From positions 1-6,753 of the forward strand of contig JAJFJO010000055.1 of assembly GCA_021774015.1 (NCBI GenBank): DNA of 6,753 nt, written 5' to 3'. Positions 1 to 5,240 of the stretch are shown here, piece after piece (position 1 is the first letter of the stretch; each line of letters opens with the position of its first letter). This DNA comes from Gammaproteobacteria bacterium. GTDB lineage: Bacteria; Pseudomonadota; Gammaproteobacteria; Coxiellales; Coxiellaceae. Both the position numbers and the translations under genes were made by a program. The notes beneath the pieces are model-generated. The model did not search any database. It was given only the letters and a program-made list of their open reading frames with translations, and had not been told where the DNA came from.

Positions 1-380
1 GTTCAGGTGGTGGTTCGATTATTAATACCGCATCGTTTGTTGCTTTGCTGGGTGCTGCTACACCGCAGATTGCTTATACCGCCAGCCAGGGTGGCGTATT
101 AGCGATGTCTCGAGAGCTGGCGGTATTACATGCGCGTGATAATATTCGTGTAAATGCGTTATGCCCAGGGCCTCTGAAAACAGAGTTGCTTATGAAGTTT
201 TTAGATACAGAAGAGAAAAAGCAACGACGTTTAGTGCATATTCCCATGGGGCGCTTTGGATTAGCTGAAGAAATGGCGAAATCAGCGCTATTTCTAGCGT
301 CTGATGATTCTTCCTACGTTACCGGCACCGAATTTGTCGTTGATGGTGGTATTACAGCGGCGTACGTGACGCCGGAGTAA
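1..380 (+). CDS. Short-chain dehydrogenase/reductase (SDR), C-terminal part; 5' end outside window
   Basis: This is an NAD(P)-dependent oxidoreductase of the classical SDR family, open from the window edge (codons start at base 3) to a TAA at 378-380. The visible part has the GGSIIN-TAS strand with the likely catalytic Ser (codon 33-35), the active-site Tyr (75-77) 14 residues later, the RVNALCPGP segment after the active-site helix, IPMGRFG, and the closing LASDDSSYVTG and VDGGITAAYVTPE that end this family. The Rossmann N-terminus (TGxxxGxG) lies upstream of the window. The residue four after Tyr, normally the catalytic Lys of YxxxK, is Gln (CAG, 87-89), one base from a Lys codon. A TTG at 45 could pass for a start but sits inside the conserved fold, so it is not the true start. 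The substrate cannot be told from this fragment. The family call is firm; whether the enzyme is active is uncertain. Confidence 0.93.
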   Translation, partial: SGGGSIINTASFVALLGAATPQIAYTASQGGVLAMSRELAVLHARDNIRVNALCPGPLKTELLMKFLDTEEKKQRRLVHIPMGRFGLAEEMAKSALFLASDDSSYVTGTEFVVDGGITAAYVTPE

Positions 381-387
381 TTTAACT

Positions 388-415
388 CAGAAAACGTGCT
401 TAACTGCGTTTTTTG
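388..415 (+). terminator. Weak terminator-like hairpin after the SDR gene
   Basis: The arms CAGAAAACG (388-396) and CGTTTTTTG (407-415) pair over 9 bp with one G-T wobble, around a 10-nt loop. The T run lies in the 3' arm. The hairpin sits 8 bp after the SDR stop and just before the 3' end of the convergent antitoxin gene, so it could end transcription from the left. The stem is AT-rich and weak, so this is a candidate only. Confidence 0.38.
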
Positions 416-418
416 GGT

Positions 419-622
419 TTAAACGTCAGCCGTTTCGCGTATTGCTTCAGGTGCTGCTTGTTGGTTTGCTTGGTTTTCCAGGCGCTCCAATTCTTTCAGC
501 GAAAGAACAGCAACGAGTGGTTTGCCACGACGGGTCAAAATCACCTTTTGATTGCCATAGGCGGCTTGGTTAATCAACTCGGAGAAATTCTCACGAGCTT
601 CTACTGTAGTCATCTTTATCAT
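419..622 (-). CDS. Phd/YefM-family antitoxin, apparently without a toxin
   Basis: This 67-residue protein has the Phd/YefM layout. An N-terminal TTVEARENFSELINQA segment (about residues 5-20) matches the family's S/T-x-x-EAR-x-N-F/L helix. It is followed by VILTRRGKPLVAVLS (27-41) and a charged, probably flexible tail that in relatives wraps the toxin. In the family, the N-terminal domain dimerises and represses its own operon. The ATG at 622 was chosen; the ATG at 613 (MTTVEAR) is equally possible because neither has a strong Shine-Dalgarno sequence. The protein is shorter than the usual 75-90 residues, mostly in the tail. A toxin gene would normally overlap or follow directly, but only 38 bp separate its stop from the convergent SDR gene and no toxin-like frame is present. 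It is therefore an orphan: a remnant, or one acting on a distant toxin. Confidence 0.85.
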   Translation of the reverse strand: MIKMTTVEARENFSELINQAAYGNQKVILTRRGKPLVAVLSLKELERLENQANQQAAPEAIRETADV

Positions 623-667
623 GTTAGAGCCCTATATGTGTTCTTAATTAACCAATCTAATTTGAAA

Positions 668-712
668 AGGGATGTCGACCCTATCAAAACGTACGTTTAA
701 GCGTATGCATAC
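668..712. repeat. Cluster of three short palindromes upstream of the antitoxin gene
   Basis: Three symmetrical elements lie within 45 bp. AGGG...CCCT with a 7-nt loop covers 668-682. AAACGTACGTTT, a perfect 12-bp palindrome, covers 687-698. GTATGCATAC, a perfect 10-bp palindrome, covers 703-712. They lie 46-90 bp upstream of the antitoxin ATG on the minus strand, where Phd/YefM proteins usually bind palindromes in their own promoters. No clear -35/-10 pair was found for the antitoxin, so the operator role is an inference. Confidence 0.4.
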
Positions 713-822
713 CTTGCAGCATTTTGGTCCTTTTTTCAACAGGTTGTAGGGTTATAAAATCAGTTACGAAAGGTTGAAATAAGGTGCCTATAACCTATTG
801 TTTTATATGCAACATTTAAAAG

Positions 823-838
823 TGTATTTTGTAAAATA
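823..838. promoter_or_regulatory. Operator-like palindrome, copy 1 of 3
   Basis: GTATTTTGTAAAATAC is the first of three copies of the motif GTATTYTRYANAATAC. In this copy the symmetry extends outward to a perfect 13-bp inverted repeat (818-830 and 833-845) with a 2-nt centre. It lies about 55-70 bp upstream of the predicted transcription start of the ATPase gene, consistent with an auxiliary or cooperative binding site. Confidence 0.65.
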
Positions 839-856
839 CACTTTTGGTCTATTTTT

Positions 857-872
857 GTATTTTACAGAATAC
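857..872. promoter_or_regulatory. Operator-like palindrome, copy 2 of 3, over the -35 region
   Basis: GTATTTTACAGAATAC is centred 34 bp from copy 1. The surrounding sequence extends it into a perfect 11-bp inverted repeat (851-861 and 868-878) with a 6-nt centre. It covers roughly -36 to -21 of the predicted ATPase promoter, so a bound protein would exclude RNA polymerase. Confidence 0.65.
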
Positions 873-877
873 AAAAA

Positions 878-886
878 TGCTATAAT
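878..886 (+). promoter_or_regulatory. Extended -10 promoter of the ATPase gene
   Basis: TGCTATAAT is a perfect TATAAT box (881-886) preceded by the TGn extension. No good -35 hexamer stands 16-18 bp upstream, as is common for extended -10 promoters. Transcription would start near 893, about 50 nt before the ATPase ATG. Operator-like palindromes flank it on both sides. Confidence 0.6.
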
Positions 887-889
887 AGT

Positions 890-905
890 GTATTCTATAT
901 AATAC
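890..905. promoter_or_regulatory. Operator-like palindrome, copy 3 of 3, over the transcription start
   Basis: GTATTCTATATAATAC is centred 33 bp from copy 2. It shares its right flank (AATACAAAAAT) with copy 2 and its left flank (AGTGTATT) with copy 1. It covers the predicted start of transcription near 893, the classical place for a repressor site. Confidence 0.62.
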
Positions 906-942
906 AAAAATAAGGTTATTTTGACTTTTCTAGAGGACAACA

Positions 943-2145
943 ATGTTAAAAGAGTTAATCAATTTACATCAAGTCTTAATGTCGACAGTGGATCGAAAGT
1001 CTAAACGGTTTTTATATAAGCATATTCACTGGAATGAGCAGGCTGTATGTATTTATGGCGCGCGAGGTGTTGGTAAAACCACGCTTCTTTGTCAGCATCT
1101 GCTAGACAACTATCAAAGCGTAGAGAACGCTTTATATATCTCTGCTGATAATGTTCATGTGCTATCAGGAGGTTTACTGAATATTGCTAGTGAGTTTTTT
1201 GATTTGGGTGGTGAGGCACTTTATATTGATGAGGTGCATAAATATCCTGACTGGTCGATTGAAATAAAAAATATTATTGATACGTTCAAAAAGAAAAAAA
1301 TTATTTTTTCAGGTAGTTCTGCAATTGAGTTGAGGCATAGTAAAGGGGACCTGTCACGACGCGTTGTTTATCACGAACTACCAGGTTTATCATTCAGAGA
1401 GTATTTGAATTTTGCAGGTGTTGTAAACTTAGAGCCTTTTATTCTCGAAGATGTTTTCTTGAATCATGTTGTTTTAGCCGAACGCTTTAGAGGGTTAACT
1501 ATTCTAAAGCATTTTAATGATTACTTAAGGCATGGTTTTTATCCTTTTTTCTTGGAGGGTACGAACACGTATTTATTGAAGGTGAATAATGTCATAGAAA
1601 AAATTATTTCAGAAGATATTCCTGCGGCAAAAACCATTAAGCCAGGAACGGTTATAATTTTAAAGAAATTACTGTGGTTGGTTGCAACAGCAACGTGTCT
1701 AAAACCAAATATAGATAAAATATCAAAAAATCTTGAGGTTGGAAGAGATATTGTTTATAACGGATTTGAATATCTGCAACAGGCGGGGTTGATTAATAAT
1801 GTTTACCCCCAAGCTCATGGTATGAAATTGATGAGAAAGCCTGGCAAAATTTTCATGAATAATACTAATTTACTGCAAGCAATCAACGGTGGTTTGGCAC
1901 TGGATAACAAAGTGGGCTCAATCCGTGAAACTTATTTTGCCAATCAAATTTCTGTTAACAACTCCATTCATACTGCTGAGAAAGCTGATTTTATAGTTAA
2001 TAATAGAATTACTATTGAGGTGGGTGGCAAAAATAAAGATGAAAAGCAGATTAAATCAGTAGATGTGGCGTTTCTGGCGGTTGATGGCATAGCGGTGGGT
2101 TTTGGCAAACGCATACCGCTTTATTTATTCGGTTGTCTGTATTGA
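943..2145 (+). CDS. AAA-family ATPase with C-terminal DUF4143 domain
   Basis: This 400-residue protein has the AAA_14 plus DUF4143 architecture. Walker A is GARGVGKTT (residues 39-47) and Walker B is ALYIDEVHK (92-100, with D96 and E97). A sensor-1-like IIFSGSSAIEL lies at 120-130 and an Arg pair at 139-140 could act in trans. Residues about 255-287 look like the winged-helix part (KNLEVGRDIVYNGFEYL). The C-terminus has a PD-(D/E)XK-like pattern, D349 then E359-x-G-G-K363, and ends PLYLFGCLY; IEVGGKNK with a final P-L-x-L-F-G-x-L-Y is a form I recall from this family. The function of these proteins is not established. The ATG follows AGAGGA with a 5-6 nt spacer. The gene is visibly AT-richer than its neighbours, sits alone behind its own operator-controlled promoter, and its last 21 bp overlap the convergent cinA-like gene. 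Acquisition by transfer is likely. Confidence 0.92.
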   Translation: MLKELINLHQVLMSTVDRKSKRFLYKHIHWNEQAVCIYGARGVGKTTLLCQHLLDNYQSVENALYISADNVHVLSGGLLNIASEFFDLGGEALYIDEVHKYPDWSIEIKNIIDTFKKKKIIFSGSSAIELRHSKGDLSRRVVYHELPGLSFREYLNFAGVVNLEPFILEDVFLNHVVLAERFRGLTILKHFNDYLRHGFYPFFLEGTNTYLLKVNNVIEKIISEDIPAAKTIKPGTVIILKKLLWLVATATCLKPNIDKISKNLEVGRDIVYNGFEYLQQAGLINNVYPQAHGMKLMRKPGKIFMNNTNLLQAINGGLALDNKVGSIRETYFANQISVNNSIHTAEKADFIVNNRITIEVGGKNKDEKQIKSVDVAFLAVDGIAVGFGKRIPLYLFGCLY

Positions 2146-3249
2146 TTTCAAAATTTGCCAGCACAGCCACTCCACACAAAATTCCATGGTGCGAGGCCCG
2201 CGAAGGCGGATATGATATTCATGCTCTATAGGCTTATCACCCGCATTGATGCTCAGTAATAATGGGCTATCTAATGCATCAGAGTTTTCATTCCAGTACT
2301 CTTTAAAGCCCTGGATATTAATTTTGATGTCTGCGTTGTTATCAGCATTAAAGGTAAGTTGAGATTGAGTGTGTGGGTTTAATAGGGCTGCTTGTAATTG
2401 GCCGCCAGTTGCGCCATCTGTTATAGATATTTTATAGGATGATTGTAATAACCATTCTTTTAATTGTTGTGATGCCGTTTGGTTGGTTTCGCTCACAATA
2501 TAATGTTGAATCAACGGAAGCACCGCTGCTGAAAATGTATTTAAAACAGGTTGGCTCGTTGCATGACATTTAAATTCGATATAAGGATAGTTAACACGAT
2601 AGCCAACGGTGCAATCATAATGTTCTGCTAGTTGGTCAATTTGGTCAGCAATATGACCTTCACTAGCACCGATTAGTAGCCAATGTTTACGAAACACACT
2701 GCGTTTTAAAGGTGTTTTGATAAGGCGTGGTATTACTTCTGCATTCACAAGCGGTTTAAATTCGCGTGGTGGGCCAGGTAGCATGAAAATAAATTTTCCT
2801 TCGTGTTCGAGATAGCACGCATTCGCAGTACCGTTATTATTAATTAATACGGATGAGCCTTTAGGGAACATTGCTTGCTGGCGGTTGGATTCGGGTGCGG
2901 TCAGATTTAATAAATTTAATCGTTTGATGATCATTTGCCAGCTGGCATCGTCATACTCTAACGGTAAATTAAGTGCTGCAGATAGTGCAAAGCGGGTGCG
3001 ATCATCCGAGGTTGGCCCTAATCCACCAATGGTAATTAAACCACCATGGGTTTCTAGCAGATAGCGTATAGCATCTGTTATGCGATCTTGTTCATCGGCA
3101 ACCGTGACTTGCATACCAGGCTGGATGCCGTGATTGATCAGCTCGGAGCATAAAAAGGGCGCGTTGGTATTAAGCACATCACCATTAACAATTTCATCGC
3201 CGGTAGCAACGATAGCAATGGTATTGTGTTTTCGGTCTATTTGTCCCAT
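2125..3249 (-). CDS. CinA-like protein: MoCF/COG1058 domain with a degenerate NMN-deamidase domain
   Basis: This 374-residue cytoplasmic protein has the CinA layout. The N-terminal MoCF-type domain shows GDEIVNGDVLNTN (17-29), GGLGPTSDD (75-83), P119-E-S-N and LPGPPREF (157-164), all hallmarks of COG1058, some members of which are known to hydrolyse ADP-ribose. A middle domain follows to about 255. The C-terminal part (about 262-374) occupies the place of the PncC nicotinamide-mononucleotide deamidase but is shorter than the usual roughly 150 residues. Its nucleophile motif, normally AESCTGG, reads TDGATGG (277-283), with Ser and Cys both replaced. Deamidase activity is therefore unlikely, while the N-terminal domain looks intact. 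The start overlaps the end of fdxA by 13 bp and lacks a strong Shine-Dalgarno sequence, suggesting translational coupling. The 3' end overlaps the convergent ATPase gene by 21 bp. The name cinA is withheld because of the degenerate domain. Confidence 0.88.
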   Translation of the reverse strand: MGQIDRKHNTIAIVATGDEIVNGDVLNTNAPFLCSELINHGIQPGMQVTVADEQDRITDAIRYLLETHGGLITIGGLGPTSDDRTRFALSAALNLPLEYDDASWQMIIKRLNLLNLTAPESNRQQAMFPKGSSVLINNNGTANACYLEHEGKFIFMLPGPPREFKPLVNAEVIPRLIKTPLKRSVFRKHWLLIGASEGHIADQIDQLAEHYDCTVGYRVNYPYIEFKCHATSQPVLNTFSAAVLPLIQHYIVSETNQTASQQLKEWLLQSSYKISITDGATGGQLQAALLNPHTQSQLTFNADNNADIKINIQGFKEYWNENSDALDSPLLLSINAGDKPIEHEYHIRLRGPRTMEFCVEWLCWQILKSIQTTE

Positions 3250-3572
3250 TCGCGTTCTAGGTATTGGAGCTTGTCAGGGGTCTCAACCCAATCATCAGCA
3301 TCATCGGGGGCAGATTTCATGGTAGTGATAACGGGCCATTTTTTCGCAAGATCCGCATTCAGCTCCAAGAATTCTTGCTTTTCTTCGGGCAAATCATCCT
3401 CGGCAAAAATAGCATCAATAGGGCACTCTGGGACGCATAGGTTGCAGTCGATGCACTCATCAGGATCGATGACGAGCATATTAGGGCCTTCATGAAAACA
3501 GTCTACTGGGCAGACTTCGACACAATCGGTATATTTGCAGCGTATGCAGGTATCGACAACCACGAATGTCAT
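3237..3572 (-). CDS. fdxA: 7Fe-8S ferredoxin FdxA (Azotobacter FdI type)
   Basis: This small soluble electron carrier has one [3Fe-4S] and one [4Fe-4S] cluster. All ligands of the Azotobacter ferredoxin I pattern are present, counting Met as 1: C9, C17 and C50 for the [3Fe-4S] cluster, and C21, C40, C43 and C46 for the [4Fe-4S] cluster. The extra conserved C12 and C25 are also present. Hallmark stretches are CIRCKYTDCVEVCPVDCF (9-26) and DECIDCNLCVPECP (38-51). The acidic C-terminal extension (52-111) and total length of 111 fit the family. The ATG is preceded by AAGGAG (complement of 3584-3589) at a suitable distance. It is the first gene of a probable two-gene unit with the overlapping cinA-like gene, and diverges from the BolA/Grx4 genes. 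Its physiological electron partner cannot be read from the window. Confidence 0.97.
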   Translation of the reverse strand: MTFVVVDTCIRCKYTDCVEVCPVDCFHEGPNMLVIDPDECIDCNLCVPECPIDAIFAEDDLPEEKQEFLELNADLAKKWPVITTMKSAPDDADDWVETPDKLQYLEREWDK

Positions 3573-3619
3573 AGTGGCTTTGCTCCTTTTTCTATCACAA
3601 CTTTATTCCAGAAAGAGCG

Positions 3620-3649
3620 ATTATAGTGTAAGCTGGCGTCTAATTACAA
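3620..3649 (-). promoter_or_regulatory. Promoter of fdxA and the cinA-like gene
   Basis: On the minus strand TTGTAA (complement of 3644-3649) is followed after 18 bp by a perfect TATAAT (complement of 3620-3625). Transcription would start near 3613, about 40 nt before the fdxA ATG. On the plus strand the same bases give TATAGT (3622-3627), which could serve as a -10 for the divergent bolA-family gene, but no matching -35 was seen. Confidence 0.62.
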
Positions 3650-3664
3650 CGGTTAGAGGTAGGT

Positions 3665-3901
3665 ATGGTCACTCCAGAAGAGATAAAACAGTGGATTGAA
3701 GCAGGCTTGGCTGATAGCAATGCTCAAGTGAGCGGCGATGGGCATCATTTTGAGGCGACTATCGTGTGCTCAGCATTTGCAGGTAAGTCGACACTAGCAC
3801 GACACCGTATGGTGTATGCAGCCTTGGGCGATAAAATGGAGGCGGCGATTCACGCACTTTCAATGCAAACGGTAACTGAAGAAGAACAGGAGCACGTGTA
3901 A
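3665..3901 (+). CDS. BolA family protein (IbaG-like), partner of monothiol glutaredoxin
   Basis: This 78-residue protein has the BolA fold, class II KH-like. The SGDGHHFEATIV strand (23-34) resembles IbaG, whereas RHRMVYAAL (46-54) is closer to BolA. The family's invariant His is H63 in the IHALSMQT segment (62-69). C35 lies at the start of the variable loop that in some members contributes a cluster ligand. BolA proteins form [2Fe-2S]-bridged heterodimers with CGFS glutaredoxins, and here the glutaredoxin gene follows with its ATG sharing the final A of this stop codon. The protein is therefore inferred to act in cytoplasmic iron-sulfur cluster handling. Translation probably starts at 3665 behind AGAGG (3655-3659). 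Assignment to IbaG rather than BolA is likely from the GDG motif but not certain, so no symbol is given. Confidence 0.93.
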   Translation: MVTPEEIKQWIEAGLADSNAQVSGDGHHFEATIVCSAFAGKSTLARHRMVYAALGDKMEAAIHALSMQTVTEEEQEHV

Positions 3902-4206
3902 TGAGTATACAAGAAGATATTAAACAAAAAATCGATGCAAATAACGCTGTGTTATTTATGAAGGGCACGCCAGACTTCCCTCAGTGTGGATTTTCAGGCA
4001 AGGTGGTGCACATCTTGCGTCAATGTGGTGCTGATTTTGACGGTGTTAATGTATTAATGGACCCGGATTTACGCCAGGGCATTAAAGATTTCAGCAGCTG
4101 GCCCACGATCCCTCAACTCTATGTGAAGGGTGAGTTTGTTGGTGGCTGTGATATTATCACTGAAATGTTCGAAAAGGGTGAGCTGCAGGAATTGTTGTCA
4201 GCCTAA
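3901..4206 (+). CDS. grxD: Monothiol glutaredoxin Grx4 (CGFS type)
   Basis: This 101-residue single-domain monothiol glutaredoxin carries the active site PQCGFS with C29 as cluster-binding cysteine. It also has the family's MKGTPDFPQCGFS (20-32), WPTIPQLYVKGEFVGGCDI (67-85) with the cis-Pro TIPQ and the glutathione-binding GGCDI, and ends at typical length. Such proteins bind a glutathione-ligated [2Fe-2S] cluster as homodimers or with BolA partners and pass it on to apoproteins. The start overlaps the stop of the bolA-family gene by one base (TAATG), so the pair is translated from one message, probably by reinitiation. The glycosyltransferase gene follows 32 bp later on the same strand and may be cotranscribed. 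Confidence 0.97.
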   Translation: MSIQEDIKQKIDANNAVLFMKGTPDFPQCGFSGKVVHILRQCGADFDGVNVLMDPDLRQGIKDFSSWPTIPQLYVKGEFVGGCDIITEMFEKGELQELLSA

Positions 4207-4238
4207 AAGCAGTGTAAACAGTGTAGGAAACACTCTCA

Positions 4239-5240
4239 ATGACGACACATGAGACGAGTCAGCAATCTGAGAGAATTAAAATTGGATTGATTCCAGACCC
4301 ACGATTTGGTGATGGAGTCATTTCCTTGGTGTTTGCGCACAACCTTCAACTGAATGATTATCAAGTCAGTCTGTATAATAATCCACTCACGAAAATAGCA
4401 GGTTGGTTTAAATCAAGCACGATTCATCGTGTGCCAAGTTCCGACCAGCTGGAAGCGTTTTTAAGTGACCATGATTACGTTATTTCTTTTCATATTACTC
4501 GTAAACATATCCGAATTGCGTGTCTTGGCGATACGTTGCCGCCATTTATACATGAAAATCACCCTGATATAGCCGGTGCTCAAGCCAATTGTTGGGAGCC
4601 GATTGCCTTTTCACAGACGTGTATAGATGTAACGATTCAACACCATGACGTCCGCCAGCCCATGGTCGAAAATATCATTCAGTTGTGTCAGCATGATGCA
4701 CTTAATTTGCCTCAGGTAACGCGTAGTTTCGATTTAATTCAACCGAAGCATTTGACACATCGCAAGCACCAGCAACGAATTGTTATTCATCCCACCAGCT
4801 CAACGCCCGGAAAAAATTGGTCGGCAAAAAAATATATTGTATTGGCACGCCGATTTAAGCGTCTTGGTTTCGAGCCGGTATTTGCATTGTCAGAACAAGA
4901 AAAAAATTACTGGGCAAAGGACATTGATCATGATTTTCCTGTGCCAGACTTACCACTACCTGAGCTAGCTGAGTTAATTTATGAGTCCGGTTATTTTATT
5001 GGTAATGATTCAGGTCCTGGGCATCTGGCCGCATGTTTTGACGTTCCAACGCTAACCATTTACCCCTGTAAACGCAGTGCATATCCACTTAACCCAGGTT
5101 GGGGTAATAGTATTGATGTTAAACCTATGCTCCCTGGGCATTTAGGCCGCACTCCATTTAATCGACGTTCATTTTTGACGGTCAATAAAGTGTTGCGGCG
5201 GTTTAATGCTTTAATTTTAGCGGTGCCAGTATCAACTTAG
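4239..5240 (+). CDS. GT9 (heptosyltransferase-like) glycosyltransferase
   Basis: This 333-residue GT-B fold protein is related to the ADP-heptose:LPS heptosyltransferases (GT9). The C-terminal nucleotide-sugar half is clear: HPTSSTPGKNWSAKKY (184-199), then PELAELIYESGYFIGNDSGPGHLAA (241-265) with the family motif GNDSGPGHLAA, and VPTLTIY (269-275). The N-terminal half is more diverged but keeps FGDGVISL (23-30) near the start, where GT9 enzymes have a GD loop for the acceptor. No membrane segment is seen, as expected for a peripheral inner-membrane enzyme of lipopolysaccharide or other glycan synthesis. The ATG lies 10 bases after AGGA (4225-4228). The donor and acceptor cannot be identified. 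The neighbouring genes give no LPS context, so membership of rfa-type pathways is not claimed. The last 9 bp overlap the convergent nucleosidase gene. Confidence 0.85.
   Translation: MTTHETSQQSERIKIGLIPDPRFGDGVISLVFAHNLQLNDYQVSLYNNPLTKIAGWFKSSTIHRVPSSDQLEAFLSDHDYVISFHITRKHIRIACLGDTLPPFIHENHPDIAGAQANCWEPIAFSQTCIDVTIQHHDVRQPMVENIIQLCQHDALNLPQVTRSFDLIQPKHLTHRKHQQRIVIHPTSSTPGKNWSAKKYIVLARRFKRLGFEPVFALSEQEKNYWAKDIDHDFPVPDLPLPELAELIYESGYFIGNDSGPGHLAACFDVPTLTIYPCKRSAYPLNPGWGNSIDVKPMLPGHLGRTPFNRRSFLTVNKVLRRFNALILAVPVST

Larger units (their letters stand above)
623..942. other. 320-bp non-coding region between divergent antitoxin and ATPase genes
   Basis: No credible gene is seen here. The antitoxin-side half holds three short perfect or near-perfect palindromes (668-682, 687-698, 703-712). 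The ATPase-side half holds three spaced copies of a 16-bp palindrome around a promoter. Between them (about 713-817) is AT-rich sequence in which no convincing signal was found. The amount of symmetrical sequence suggests a regulatory region serving both divergent genes. Confidence 0.7.

Noticed and set aside
413..700. 95-codon plus-strand frame opposite the antitoxin gene
   Set aside because: It is mostly the antisense of the Phd-like gene, its translation is Cys/Phe-rich without domain features, and it starts within the terminator-like hairpin region with no ribosome site. Judged a shadow frame.
823..905. Three repeats as a short CRISPR array or plasmid iterons
   Set aside because: The units are palindromic 16-mers with 17-18-bp AT-rich gaps that share flanking sequence with the repeats. 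There are no cas or rep genes, and a promoter lies between copies. Operators fit better.
3134..3495. Plus-strand frames opposite fdxA and cinA (3134-3325 and 3226-3495)
   Set aside because: They are antisense to two genes with clear protein motifs, have no ribosome sites and give serine-rich low-quality translations.
3759..3968. Minus-strand frame across the bolA-grxD junction
   Set aside because: It is antisense to two well-conserved genes, with no motif and no ribosome site.
4780..4968. Frame inside the GT9 gene
   Set aside because: It is an out-of-frame shadow of the conserved glycosyltransferase motif region.
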